A stretch of 64,000 nucleotides of DNA from Actinobacteria bacterium IMCC26256 (GCA_001023575.1 CP011489.1:496001-560000), one strand, 5' to 3'; counted from the stretch's first letter, positions 33,621-42,695 are shown. Numbers and translations: made by a program. The notes: generated from the sequence alone by a model not told the origin.

Positions 33621-34856
33621 ATGACGCAGGACGGCAAGGGGCTCCTCTCAGGGATGCGCATCATTGAGGTCTCAATGCTCGGGCCGGCAGCAATTACTAC
33701 AGCGTTGGCAGACCTTGGTGCAGACGTAGTCAAGGTTGAGCCACCGCAGGGTGACTATGTGCGCCGAATGACATGGCCGATAGTTGAGGGTGTTTCTTTA
33801 ATGCACCTTCACGTAAATCGCGGCAAGCGAAGCATCACGATAGATCTAAAGACTGAGGAGGGAGTTGCGCTGCTTCTGGATCTCGTGCGCGAGGCAGATG
33901 TAATTGTCGAGGCGATGCGCCCAGGCGGTCTCGCTCGACGTGGACTTACTTTCGAGCGCATGGCAGAGGTAAATCCTCGACTCGTGCAGTGCACAATCTC
34001 TGGTTATGGAATGACCGGGCCCTACGAAACACTTGCGAGTCATGGAATCGCATATGACGCATGGGCTGGGATCTTCGATCCCGAGATCGATGAGAACGGT
34101 TTCCCGAGTATCCCTAACCATGTCTCGATCGGAATCAATGCTGCTCCACTATTTGGAGGAATTGCGATTCTCGCTGCGGTGATTCGTGCGCGCGAGACGG
34201 GTAGCGGCACCATGATGGAGCTGGCGCAGTCAGATGCCGCAGCGGCCTTCGACTGGTATCGCAGTGAGACCTTTAGGGCTTACGAACGCCCCGAGACAGA
34301 GGTAACTGGAAACGCATCAGATAACTATGAGCGTCGTGCACCTGCAATAGCGGGAATGCGCGGCGGAGTTCGGTACCAGGTCTACGCCTCGGCTGATGGC
34401 TTCGTACTCTTCATGGCCTCAGAGCAGCATTTCTGGAAGAAGTTCTGTGCAGCCCTCGATCGCAGTGAGATGTTCGATAAGTGGCCGGGCTCTGAGTATG
34501 GAGATCATGCACGTGGCAACAACGAGATGCGTACCGAGCTCACTGCAATATTCTCAAGCCGCACCACCTCAGAGTGGGTTGAGTTCGGGGTCGAAGTAGA
34601 TGTGCCACTTGCCCCCGTGAATACTCCTCAGACTCTTCCGCAGGACCCACAGTTTCGCTCACGCATTGAGTGGATACCTAGCGACCAACTAGGTGCAGAG
34701 CAGTTGCCGTTCCCGGTATTCATATCTGGCGATGATGAGCGCCCTATTACCAAAGCACCCGAGGTCGGTGAGCACTCTGATGAGGTGCTTCGCGATGTGC
34801 TTGGTTTGGATGCTGCAGCAATCGCACAAATGCGTGACTCCGGAGCACTCGGCTAA
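33621..34856 (+). CDS. CaiB/BaiF family CoA-transferase
   Basis: The 411-residue protein shows the class III CoA-transferase pattern: GMRIIEVSMLGPAAITTALADLGADVVKVEPPQGDYVRR at the N-terminus, NRGKRSITIDLKTEEG, ADVIVEAMRPGGL and CTISGYGMTGPY. The catalytic Asp position of the family falls around residue 165. It moves CoA between acyl groups or isomerises acyl-CoA. GAGAGGG precedes the start. Its stop shares bases with the stop of the convergent DyP gene (CTAA at 34853-34856). Confidence 0.9.
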   Translation: MTQDGKGLLSGMRIIEVSMLGPAAITTALADLGADVVKVEPPQGDYVRRMTWPIVEGVSLMHLHVNRGKRSITIDLKTEEGVALLLDLVREADVIVEAMRPGGLARRGLTFERMAEVNPRLVQCTISGYGMTGPYETLASHGIAYDAWAGIFDPEIDENGFPSIPNHVSIGINAAPLFGGIAILAAVIRARETGSGTMMELAQSDAAAAFDWYRSETFRAYERPETEVTGNASDNYERRAPAIAGMRGGVRYQVYASADGFVLFMASEQHFWKKFCAALDRSEMFDKWPGSEYGDHARGNNEMRTELTAIFSSRTTSEWVEFGVEVDVPLAPVNTPQTLPQDPQFRSRIEWIPSDQLGAEQLPFPVFISGDDERPITKAPEVGEHSDEVLRDVLGLDAAAIAQMRDSGALG

Positions 34857-36097
34857 CTAAAGAGTGACTGGCCTAAGTACTCGCCACGCTTAGCTCCAGG
34901 GAGTATCGCAAAAATGGAACTCCCGACATGCGTGATGTACTCGTTTAAGGCGTCACGCTCTGATAGGCGCTGCTGAATCGCAACAAACTGCTCTGCAGGG
35001 TTGTTGCCAAAGGCGAGAAAAATGAGTCCGGCGTCCAATGAGCCATCCGGAAGCGCGCCTGCTGCGTAATTAAAGCCTCTGCGTAGAATTCGCGCGCCTT
35101 CGTTCTTCTCTGGGGATGCCTGAACTACATGTGCGGTATTGGGCCTACTTTTCTTATCTAGACGTGCCCCCGTCGAGCGCACCCGGCCGATTACCTCTTG
35201 CTGCTCCTCGAGCGCCTCAGAGTCCCATGCTGCGAGGTCTGTTCGGATGCGTCGCACCACTAAATACGAACCGTTATTCATCCATCTCTGATCGCCTTCA
35301 TTGACCCAAAGAACTTTATTAAGCTCGGCGCCACTCGGGTTTACCGTTCCGTCGTGGAATCCAAGAAGATTGCGTGGGGGGCGCGCGCTGCTTGCATTTG
35401 AGGTTCCTAGAAATCCACTCTGCATCCAACGCAGTTTTACAAATGCAGTAGATCGTGCGGCGAGTGCGTGGATTGCATGGAAGGCAACCTGTTCGTCCTC
35501 TGCGCATGCCTGCACCAGCAAGTCGCCACCACTCCACTGGGCGTCTAAGTCATCTCCCTTGAAGGCAGGTAGATCGATGAGGTTGCTGGGGCGTTTAGAG
35601 GCGAGGCCAAACCTGTCCTGCTCGGGGGTTCCAAAGAGGGAGGCGCCAACCCCGAGTGTGATTGTGAGTGCAGAGGGGGCGAGCCCCATCGCTTCGCCAG
35701 GGTCGTTGGGGAGGCGCGCTGTAGCTAGTGCTGGGCCGGCGGGGAGTCCAAGCGTCATGCGGGATGCTGCGAGGCTCCATGACTCAAATAGTGCTTGTAG
35801 CGCAGCGCGATCAGGGGCAATTACATCGAACGCTGCGATTGCCGCGTGACTCGGTGCGGGGTTTGCAATGCCTGCTTGTCGCTCGCCATGAAAACTAATG
35901 ATGCTCTCCGAGGAGAGTGGCGCAGCCCCAGCGACATCGGCATTGATGCCAGCGACGCCCGAGGCGCTAAGACCACCGACTGCACCAACTGCCCCGACCG
36001 CTCCAGCAGCACCGAGTGTCCCGAGTAATCGCCTACGCGTGATGCCAGAGGTGCGTTCCTCATTGTTTGGATCGTTCTCATCGGGTTCAATGGTCAC
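34853..36097 (-). CDS. Tat-exported DyP-type peroxidase (EfeB-like)
   Basis: The 414-residue protein has a Tat signal (TRRRLLGTLG followed by an Ala/Gly-rich hydrophobic core, about 17-55). The mature part shows the DyP signature FHDGTVNP with the catalytic Asp, preceded by NLLG, and later conserved Arg and His for heme binding. EfeB-type enzymes are heme peroxidases or deferrochelatases. EfeO and EfeU homologues are not seen next to it. The gene overlaps the CoA-transferase stop and follows the phosphotransferase gene by five bases, so it is in an operon with the latter. Confidence 0.9.
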   Translation of the reverse strand: MTIEPDENDPNNEERTSGITRRRLLGTLGAAGAVGAVGAVGGLSASGVAGINADVAGAAPLSSESIISFHGERQAGIANPAPSHAAIAAFDVIAPDRAALQALFESWSLAASRMTLGLPAGPALATARLPNDPGEAMGLAPSALTITLGVGASLFGTPEQDRFGLASKRPSNLIDLPAFKGDDLDAQWSGGDLLVQACAEDEQVAFHAIHALAARSTAFVKLRWMQSGFLGTSNASSARPPRNLLGFHDGTVNPSGAELNKVLWVNEGDQRWMNNGSYLVVRRIRTDLAAWDSEALEEQQEVIGRVRSTGARLDKKSRPNTAHVVQASPEKNEGARILRRGFNYAAGALPDGSLDAGLIFLAFGNNPAEQFVAIQQRLSERDALNEYITHVGSSIFAILPGAKRGEYLGQSLFS

Positions 36098-36102
36098 GAG
36101 AC

Positions 36103-37251
36103 TTAATCCCAGTAGGTGCCGTCAAGCATTCGCTGCATTGCTGCTCGATGGTAGATGACTTCGTCTGGGTCATCGGGCCAGACCGCTTGCCCGAAGCCGA
36201 CTGAGCGTTCATGTACACGACTCATCACTATGGCGTGTCGAAGTGCGGCGTAGACCTCGAAGAACTCGAGGTTCTCTAATGGCACTCCTGCGGCAGCCTC
36301 GTAGTAGCCGCGGACATTGTTGCGATGTAGGAAATCTGGGAGTCCAGGGAGCCCGAGGCTTGTTGTGATCTCTTGGAAGAAGACATGGATGAAGATCATC
36401 CAGCCGACGTCGAGCGCTCGCGGTGCAAGCCCAGCCATCTCCCAGTCAAAGACGGCAGCAGGCTCAAAGCCGTCATACATAACGTTTCCGATTCGTGCAT
36501 CGCCCCAAGAGACAACTGTCTCGCCTTCATCCTCGGGCCAGTGCTCCTCAAGCCATGCAAAGCCGTCATCGATTAGTCGATGCGTGCGGCCATTCTGAAC
36601 CCACTTGTAATACTGGCGCTGGTGCTCAACGTGTCGACGTAGATGCGTCTCACCCGGTACGTCATACTCGAGGAAAGCAAGGTCGGCATTACTTGGATTT
36701 AGTGTGTGCAGCTCAGCGATGCTCTCCGCTGTTGTGCGCTCAATCGTTGCTCGCTCCTCGGGTGTCGCCTCAAGAACCCAACCATCCATTGTGTAGGGGG
36801 GGATATCGGGAGGTACTCGCCCGTCGACTCGATCCATGATGAAGAACGTGCCGCCTAGAAGAGTGGGGTCTGTCTCGAGCCAGCGCGTGCGCGGAACACG
36901 AACCTTCGTGCGCTGCCCAGCGAGGGTGATGACTCGAAACTGCATCTCAAGGTCGTAGACCGGGAACACGGGGGTGTCGTGGGTATCCGGTTCAACGCGC
37001 GCTACGAGGCGTTCGTTGTGTGCTCCATCGGCGTCGCTCCATGAAGCATCGAATAGGAGAGTCTCGCTGGACATTCCGTTTGAGCCTGGGCTTGTAATCT
37101 CGCCGACGGTTACATCGGTTGCGTCTCCGAGGCGCGCCGTGAGCCACGCCTGCATTTGAGTGCGCAGAGCCTCGGGGTCTCGACTGGATTTCGCGGGGGT
37201 TGACTCGAATGACTCAGAGTCTGGGATCGTGATCTTTGGTTCTTCAGCCAT
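36103..37251 (-). CDS. Phosphotransferase family protein (APH fold)
   Basis: The 382-residue protein carries the aminoglycoside phosphotransferase/ACAD10-11-like kinase fold: FIMDRVDGRVPPD, then the catalytic loop SWGDARIGNVMYD (His of HGD replaced by Trp, which is usual in this actinobacterial subgroup) and FDWEMAGLAPRALDVGW. It is likely a small-molecule kinase in acyl-CoA or hydroxyacid metabolism rather than a drug-resistance enzyme. It is divergent from the NTF2-like gene at 37436. Confidence 0.85.
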   Translation of the reverse strand: MAEEPKITIPDSESFESTPAKSSRDPEALRTQMQAWLTARLGDATDVTVGEITSPGSNGMSSETLLFDASWSDADGAHNERLVARVEPDTHDTPVFPVYDLEMQFRVITLAGQRTKVRVPRTRWLETDPTLLGGTFFIMDRVDGRVPPDIPPYTMDGWVLEATPEERATIERTTAESIAELHTLNPSNADLAFLEYDVPGETHLRRHVEHQRQYYKWVQNGRTHRLIDDGFAWLEEHWPEDEGETVVSWGDARIGNVMYDGFEPAAVFDWEMAGLAPRALDVGWMIFIHVFFQEITTSLGLPGLPDFLHRNNVRGYYEAAAGVPLENLEFFEVYAALRHAIVMSRVHERSVGFGQAVWPDDPDEVIYHRAAMQRMLDGTYWD

Positions 37252-37331
37252 GGGGCGCAGTCTCGCCGATAAGTGTGCGGTGAGTCAGGTCAGGGATTGG
37301 GTCCCTGCTCTATTTCTCTCTGGACGCTCTC

Positions 37332-37349
37332 TAGATATATGTAGATATA
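37332..37349. promoter_or_regulatory. AT-rich divergent promoter region with tandem TAGATATA
   Basis: TAGATATA occurs at 37332 and 37342, ten bases apart, in the 184-base gap between two divergent genes. AT-rich sequence here stands out from the GC-rich surroundings and probably carries -10 boxes. Confidence 0.4.
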
Positions 37350-37435
37350 ACAAGTTCACTGGTATCTATGGGCGATAAGCGAGGCGCAGCTTCGGTGCGG
37401 GTGGCATCATGGGCACCCCCAAGCAGGAGTATCTA

Positions 37436-37987
37436 ATGAGCAACTCGTCCGAGAACGCGACACCTAACTCGACACCTAACTCGACAGAAGCCTCGACCAA
37501 TGAGCAGCTCCCGACTCGCCCTGGTACTTGGGAGAGTCATCACGCAATTACAGGGTTGATGTACCGCTACACGGAGCGCATTGATGCTGGAGACTTTGAG
37601 GGTCTAGGGGCGATCTTCGCTGATGCTGCAATTACTGCAGACGGCACTGATATTGAGGTTCGTGGTGCGGAGGCTGTTGCCGATTACTACCGCTCAATGA
37701 ACGTTGTACACGCTGATGGCACACTGCGCACTCGCCACATGGCCGTGAATGTAATTACCGATATTGATGAGGATGCGGGAACTGCAACTGCGCGCTCTGG
37801 CTTTGTGGTGCTTCAGCAGACGCCTGCATTACCACTTCAGCCGATTGTCACAGGCCGGTACCGCGATCGCTTTACGCGTGTTGATGGCGTGTGGCAATTT
37901 ACGCAGCGCCACATGATGGTTGATCACGTGGGTGATGTAAGCGAGCACCTAAGTTTTGATCTCGCCGCGTTTATAGAGGGCGCTTAA
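37436..37987 (+). CDS. NTF2/SnoaL-like family protein
   Basis: ATG 37436 (183 residues) follows CAGGAG by several bases; an earlier in-frame ATG at 37409 is less likely. After an unstructured Ser/Asn/Thr-rich N-terminus the protein has the cone-shaped fold pattern: HHAITGLMYRYTERIDAGDFEGLGAIFADAAI, then VRGAEAVADYYRSM, and an antiparallel sheet ending FTRVDGVWQFTQRHMMVDHVGD. These proteins bind small hydrophobic ligands or act as isomerases or hydratases. Function is open. Confidence 0.8.
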   Translation: MSNSSENATPNSTPNSTEASTNEQLPTRPGTWESHHAITGLMYRYTERIDAGDFEGLGAIFADAAITADGTDIEVRGAEAVADYYRSMNVVHADGTLRTRHMAVNVITDIDEDAGTATARSGFVVLQQTPALPLQPIVTGRYRDRFTRVDGVWQFTQRHMMVDHVGDVSEHLSFDLAAFIEGA

Positions 37988-38027
37988 ACGCTCTCGTTTG
38001 CGCGGCGCGTATTCAGTTCGTGAGGAT

Positions 38028-38849
38028 TTAGGCCTCTACGCGCATTAAATCCTCGGCGAGCAGGATTGTTCCGCTGAAGTGCTCCTGAGCCATTGCGATC
38101 CACTCGCCCTCGGTGCCCGGCTGTGGTGCCGGTACTGGGTGGGTGAGGATCAGAGTCTTGACGTTGTTCTTCGCAGCGGTCTGGGCGGCCTGTGATACCG
38201 AGGAGTGGTAATCGAGGATGTCGAGCAGGCGCGGGATCGGGATGTTCTTAACAATGTCATCGCGAATAACTGTCTGCACGTAGAGGTCGGCATCTTTACA
38301 GAGACGGTCGAGCCCTTCGCAGGGGACTGTGTCGCCGGCGATCGCAACTACCTTGCCCTCGGACTCAATGCGGTACCCAACAGTTGGGTGGACCGGTGCA
38401 TGGTCGGTTGGGAATGCAAAGATTTTGATGCCCTCGGCCTCATAGGCGAGGCCATCGCTTACCTCGGTTACCTCGCAGAGGGGCTCCCATGTGAGGTCGG
38501 CGTGGTGATGAACTCGGTAGGAGATGTCGTCCTCAAGTGTTGCGAGGGTGCGGTCAATGAATCTCTGTGTGCCGAGTGGGCCAACGATAATTGTTGGGGT
38601 TGGTACGAATGAGTTGATCCACTTAGTTGTGATCACATCGTTTACATCCGTTGTGTGGTCGCTATGGAGGTGAGTGAGGAGCATCGCGTTGATCATCGCG
38701 GGTGCAACCATCGCTCCGGCACAGCGCATCAAGACTCCGCGGCCAGCATCGAAGAGGAGGTTCTGCCCTGCGGTCTGGACAAGCGTGGCAGGGCCAGCGC
38801 GATTCGGGTCGGGCATCGGCGAACCGGTTCCAAGTGTGGTTACAAACAT
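38028..38849 (-). CDS. Metallo-beta-lactamase-fold hydrolase, RNase Z-like
   Basis: The 273-residue protein starts VTTLGTGSPMPDPNRAG and has LLTHLHSDHTTD with the H-x-H-x-D-H zinc motif near residue 60, IAGDTVPCEG with a metal Asp, and LTHPVPAP near the end. The arrangement is that of the RNase Z/ElaC branch, but such proteins in catabolic islands often act on esters or lactones. AGGAG precedes ATG. It is on the same strand as the downstream dehalogenase, about 100 bases away. Confidence 0.85.
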   Translation of the reverse strand: MFVTTLGTGSPMPDPNRAGPATLVQTAGQNLLFDAGRGVLMRCAGAMVAPAMINAMLLTHLHSDHTTDVNDVITTKWINSFVPTPTIIVGPLGTQRFIDRTLATLEDDISYRVHHHADLTWEPLCEVTEVSDGLAYEAEGIKIFAFPTDHAPVHPTVGYRIESEGKVVAIAGDTVPCEGLDRLCKDADLYVQTVIRDDIVKNIPIPRLLDILDYHSSVSQAAQTAAKNNVKTLILTHPVPAPQPGTEGEWIAMAQEHFSGTILLAEDLMRVEA

Positions 38850-38956
38850 TTGTGCTCCTCTAATGGGTAGATAATCGTGAGTAACTCTGTGCGCTGGATT
38901 TGGTCGCTTGGCTGTTCGATGCGTTCAGTAGTTGCGTGCTGTTTGAACTATCCGTG

Positions 38957-39871
38957 TTATCCGATGAAGTTGTGGATGATCTCTACGAGTTGATCGGGTG
39001 CATCCTCTTGGATGAAGTGGTTAGCTCCCTCAATCTCGATGTGGTTGAGGCCCTTCGCTCCAGGTACAAGTTCCTGAAAACGTAGGTGCGATTTGGGCTT
39101 ATAAGCGACCATGTCGGCAGTGCCGAAGACTGTGAGGAATGGTTTTGTCCATGTCTTTAGGTACTCCCAGGTCTCGATGCACATCGGTACACCGGGGTTA
39201 TCTGGCTGAACGGGGATGAGCACCGGGAAGCGCAGTGCGCTCGCCTGGTAGGTGCCGTCGGGGAATGGAGCGTCGTAGGCCGCGGCCTCAGCATCTGAGA
39301 GGGTGCGCGTTACTCCGCTCGTGATGAGCGATGAGATTGGGAGTTCGCTAACGGACTGGCTATACGCAAGCCAATCGCGCATGAACTTGTTCTCGCCCTC
39401 GCCGACCGGCACTCCCGTGTTGGATGCGATTACACGCGCAAAACGATCGCCTACATAAGGCAGAGCACAGAGGCCAATGATGCCGCCCCAGTCTTGGACG
39501 TAGAGGGTTGCTTTCTGCAGATCAACCGCTGCCATCCACTGCCTAACCCAATCGACATGGGATGCGAGCGTGTAGTCGGTGCGCTCGGTTGGTTTATCGG
39601 AGCGGCCAAGGCCCATTAGATCGAGTGCGAGTACGCGATGCCCGCGCGCAACGAGTCCTCGAACCATGTGGCGGTGCAGGTATGACCAAGATGGGTTTCC
39701 GTGCATGAGCAGAATCGGCGCTGCGTCACGGGGGCCTTCGTCTATGTAGTGAAAACGAAGTGCGGTTCCGTCCTCGGCTGTGACCTCGGCGTAGTGGGGC
39801 TCGAAGTCGTAGTCGGGGAGGCCTACAAAGCGCTCATCTGGGGTGCGGAGTACCTGCATCGTTTTTGGCAT
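38957..39871 (-). CDS. Haloalkane dehalogenase (alpha/beta hydrolase)
   Basis: The 304-residue protein has RTPDERFVGLPDYDFEPHY at the N-terminus and HGNPSWSYLHR (57-67), both typical of haloalkane dehalogenases. The nucleophile elbow VQDWGG places Asp127 with the halide-binding Trp128 after it, the acid is Asp253 (GTADMV) and the base His285 (ANHF). The acid after strand 7 fits the DhlA-type subfamily I. It would cleave carbon-halogen bonds of alkyl halides to alcohols. The cytoplasmic location is consistent with no signal sequence. Substrate is not determined. Confidence 0.88.
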   Translation of the reverse strand: MPKTMQVLRTPDERFVGLPDYDFEPHYAEVTAEDGTALRFHYIDEGPRDAAPILLMHGNPSWSYLHRHMVRGLVARGHRVLALDLMGLGRSDKPTERTDYTLASHVDWVRQWMAAVDLQKATLYVQDWGGIIGLCALPYVGDRFARVIASNTGVPVGEGENKFMRDWLAYSQSVSELPISSLITSGVTRTLSDAEAAAYDAPFPDGTYQASALRFPVLIPVQPDNPGVPMCIETWEYLKTWTKPFLTVFGTADMVAYKPKSHLRFQELVPGAKGLNHIEIEGANHFIQEDAPDQLVEIIHNFIG

Positions 39872-39945
39872 CTTTTTTTGGCCTGCTTAGTTGATCGGAT
39901 TGTTGAGGTAGTTGCTGCTTTGGAGTCTCTTCCAAGGCTTTGTTG

Positions 39946-40644
39946 TTAGATCTTGACTACAGACTCCACAATGCGCTCGATGAATGGCCTGCCGAGCACG
40001 GTGATGACCTGCTCCTCAATGCCCTCGACTTCTGTGAGCGCTGCGATTGCCTCAGGGGTAGCGCGGTCGAAGCGAACGTGGTCCCAGCGACGCTTGTCGC
40101 CGACGATTACACCCTCGACCTCAAAGTGAGCGACCGGTGTAACTCCCTCGGGGTCTGCTCCTGCCTCTGTGGTGCCTTCGGTGAATCGCATTACGCGCAT
40201 CACTAACTCGCCATCTTCTTTGGAGGCCTCTGATGTTGATAGTGGCTGGCAGCCCATAACGATTGTGAACTCCATGCCGGCTTCTTTGTGCTCGTGGGCA
40301 TCCTTGAAGTCGTCGCGCTCCTGCATCTCAAAGAATGAGGCGCGAGTTGGGTAACGAACAATTGCGATGCGGTCCCAGTCCGGCTCGCCGTTTGGCTGAG
40401 CAGTGACATTTGCGAGTAGCGATGGCAAGGCGCCGACTGCTGCTAGCGGCCCGATGGGTGCGTATGCATCGTCTGCCTCGGCACCTGTGATGCTGCTCTC
40501 ACGGCCATCGGCGTACTGAGCAACCTCGTGGTACTTCATAAGGTTGAGTGCCCAGAAGGGGCCATCCTCCTCAGCGGGGAGGTGCAGCCAACGACCGACG
40601 AGCTCGAAGTTGATGGTTCCGTACTTGGGGTTTGAAGTTGACAT
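39946..40644 (-). CDS. DUF1330-like protein with dimeric alpha/beta-barrel pattern
   Basis: ATG 40644 (232 residues) has GAGG upstream; a longer frame to 40815 would add a low-quality stretch. Residues about 25-130 match the DUF1330/ABM-like pattern: FWALNLMKYHEVAQYADGRE, then DWDRIAIVRYPTRASFFEMQERDDF. A second half with similar alternating strands follows, so it may be an internal duplication. Its role is unknown; such barrels bind small ligands or catalyse monooxygenase-like reactions. It lies 74 bases upstream of the dehalogenase on the same strand. Confidence 0.7.
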   Translation of the reverse strand: MSTSNPKYGTINFELVGRWLHLPAEEDGPFWALNLMKYHEVAQYADGRESSITGAEADDAYAPIGPLAAVGALPSLLANVTAQPNGEPDWDRIAIVRYPTRASFFEMQERDDFKDAHEHKEAGMEFTIVMGCQPLSTSEASKEDGELVMRVMRFTEGTTEAGADPEGVTPVAHFEVEGVIVGDKRRWDHVRFDRATPEAIAALTEVEGIEEQVITVLGRPFIERIVESVVKI

Positions 40645-40772
40645 GCTGAGCCTCTTCTTAAATCCAGTGCCGGACTCTCCGGCAAGTTTTGTCATTCTGA
40701 CTGCCAGAACATCGCAGCGCAAGCGCAACCCCTGATTTCGCCAGATTTTCGCCCTGCTAACAGGCCCGCGGG

Positions 40773-41981
40773 TCACCCTGTCTCCTTTAGGTCCGGTGGT
40801 GCTCGCCATGCCCACCGAGTATCGCCGTCACCCCCAGGCGCAGCGATCTTGATGAGTCTGTAGCCATCATGCGTTTTCTGAAGGTGATGTCGTTTACAGA
40901 GCCGCACGAGGTTCTCAAAGGATGCAGCTCCACCCTCAGAGAAAGGTTTGATGTGGTCAATCTCTAGTCCGACGGTCATGTCGCATGTTGGTACTTGGCA
41001 GACACGATCTCGTTCCTCAACGGCCGTTCGCAGTGGTGCCGGAATTGCCCTGCCCATATGCGCAACCGTTTTGATGTCTACTCCATCAACGACAAGAAGT
41101 TTTAAGAATGCCTCGCCCAAATACTCAGTTGCACTCGCGACAGGGATCGGCCCGACCCCAGCGATCTCGCAGACTCCTCCATGCTCGGTATGTCCACGTT
41201 TGAGCGCATCAATGTCGATGCGAATGTTGATCACGGCGTTAGATCGAGTTGTTTTTGTTCCCCTTTCGCTCGACTGCTTGGTGGTCGCCTTCTCACAGAG
41301 TGCCATCAATGCGTCAGCTGCGTAGGCCTCGGGTCTTTCATGCGCACCACTCTTACGAGCCGCCTTAAATATCTCGTCCTGTATCGGCTTTAGCGCCGCC
41401 ATTACAAGCGCACCATTAGCAGCAGTCATACGCGCTTTTAGGTTGAAGGAACCATCGAGATCTATCCACGACTTTAAGTAACGCGATTTATGGACCTGCC
41501 TGTGTCGCTCCGCCTCATCAGTGGCAGCTGCAACTACACGCGAGGTTGCATCGCATAGATCGCGCACCGTCGCGTGGCGAGAGAGGTTTAAGAGTTGTGT
41601 CTCAGTATTAGGTGCAACGATCGCGCCACGGGCTACCTCTACAGCCTGTGTCCCCGATAGATCCCCTGAGAGCAACGCTGCAGTCGTCACAGGCAGGTGC
41701 TGCAGTTGATTGGCCAACAACACCACAGACTGCGCCTCGTAGTGGGCACAATCTGTCTCGTTCGAGAGCCACTCAGAAATACTCTTCGCTCCCTCACCCC
41801 TCCAAGCGTTAGTGCGCTCAACCTGGCCAACTGCCACCGTGCGCAGAGAATCGCCAGCCCTGCGAAGTCGCTCGGCGATCTCCACCAATCCGCGAGCACC
41901 GGCAGCATCAACGCAATCAACCTCGAGAGAGGAGATGAAGGCTTGGAGTTCTGTGGTGAGTTGATTTAATCGGTCGAACAT
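40773..41981 (-). CDS. HNH endonuclease, 13E12/DUF222 family
   Basis: Start ATG 41981 (402 residues, MFDRLNQL) is embedded in a LexA box; an upstream in-frame start at 42011 exists but the box and a TATAGT seven bases above ATG favour 41981. The N-terminal DUF222 region (about 1-260) is helical, and the C-terminal HNH domain contains RDRVCQVPTCDMTVGLEIDHIKPFSEGGAASFENLVRLCKRHHLQKT, with paired Cys and the conserved D-H and H-H motifs. Several 13E12 repeat genes in mycobacteria carry SOS boxes. It is a stand-alone nuclease with unclear target; mobile-element origin is possible. Confidence 0.9.
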   Translation of the reverse strand: MFDRLNQLTTELQAFISSLEVDCVDAAGARGLVEIAERLRRAGDSLRTVAVGQVERTNAWRGEGAKSISEWLSNETDCAHYEAQSVVLLANQLQHLPVTTAALLSGDLSGTQAVEVARGAIVAPNTETQLLNLSRHATVRDLCDATSRVVAAATDEAERHRQVHKSRYLKSWIDLDGSFNLKARMTAANGALVMAALKPIQDEIFKAARKSGAHERPEAYAADALMALCEKATTKQSSERGTKTTRSNAVINIRIDIDALKRGHTEHGGVCEIAGVGPIPVASATEYLGEAFLKLLVVDGVDIKTVAHMGRAIPAPLRTAVEERDRVCQVPTCDMTVGLEIDHIKPFSEGGAASFENLVRLCKRHHLQKTHDGYRLIKIAAPGGDGDTRWAWRAPPDLKETG

Positions 41982-41989
41982 ATGTTCGA
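41974..41989. promoter_or_regulatory. LexA (SOS) box
   Basis: TCGAACATATGTTCGA matches the actinobacterial SOS box exactly and lies in an 18-base perfect palindrome. The ATG of the 13E12 gene (41981-41979, minus strand) lies inside it, so LexA would block initiation of that gene. The divergent dsbB-like gene starts 134 bases away and might also be affected. Confidence 0.85.
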
Positions 41990-42122
41990 CTATAAAACAG
42001 GGGTGTGACAACTACTAGTTTTCGGGCCGAAAATTTAGGAATCAGCGAAGTATCTAGTGGGGCCGCATGGGTCATGATTGGGGAGCGTTCCCCACCCTCG
42101 AAGTCCACCATCCGGAGATGCA

Positions 42123-42695
42123 GTGTCCAATCAAGTTGAGATAGCGAATAAGGCTTTTCTCCTGCTCACCCTCGTCGCCAATGCGGTCATTGTTATTGCT
42201 GTAGTCATCTCTGTATTTGCGCTCTTCGTTGCTCCGGTTCGGCGTTTGCGCGACTCAATGATCGCAGCCATCGGCCCTGAGGCACGGCGCCTGGCTTTTG
42301 CAGTTGCGGCTACCTGCACCCTTGGGAGCCTCTACTACTCAGAGTTCGCGCACTTTGTGCCATGTCGTCTGTGCTGGTATCAGCGCATCTGTATGTATCC
42401 ACTTGTTGTGATCCTGGGGGTAGGTGCATGGAAGCGCGCACCTTTTACGAGGCTCACAGCTCTACCGTTCATCGTCTGTGGGCTCGGAGTATCGACATGG
42501 CATTTCCTAGTGGAGCGCTTCCCGACGATCGAGGGAACCTCCTGTGGGACCGAGATCAAATGCTCGGTGCCTTGGTTTACAGAGATGGGTTTTGTGACAC
42601 TTGCATTCATGTGTCTTAGTGGCATGGCTTTGATCGCTACGCTGCTGTTAGTCGACCGCGCCCATGAGCGCAGTACATCTGAGGAGATCGCATGA
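42123..42695 (+). CDS. DsbB-type disulfide bond formation protein
   Basis: GTG 42123 (190 residues) has GGAG five bases upstream; the frame could be extended to a TTG at 42078 but without support. The four-helix membrane protein carries VPCRLCWYQR with Cys81 and Cys84, and a second periplasmic-side pair Cys141 and Cys147 (SCGTEIKC). This is the DsbB pattern: it reoxidises a DsbA-like partner with quinone. It overlaps the next gene as ATGA, and that gene encodes a thioredoxin-fold protein, so the two form a disulfide-forming pair. Confidence 0.88.
   Translation: MSNQVEIANKAFLLLTLVANAVIVIAVVISVFALFVAPVRRLRDSMIAAIGPEARRLAFAVAATCTLGSLYYSEFAHFVPCRLCWYQRICMYPLVVILGVGAWKRAPFTRLTALPFIVCGLGVSTWHFLVERFPTIEGTSCGTEIKCSVPWFTEMGFVTLAFMCLSGMALIATLLLVDRAHERSTSEEIA

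Noticed and set aside
40645-40815. 57-residue extension of the DUF1330-like protein
   Set aside because: A GAGG site and the conserved fold start at ATG 40644; the extension overlaps the 3' end of the HNH gene and has unrelated composition.
42019-42033. TTTTCGG-G-CCGAAAA palindrome upstream of the dsbB-like gene
   Set aside because: A short palindrome in a divergent region without recognised consensus; too little support to call a site.
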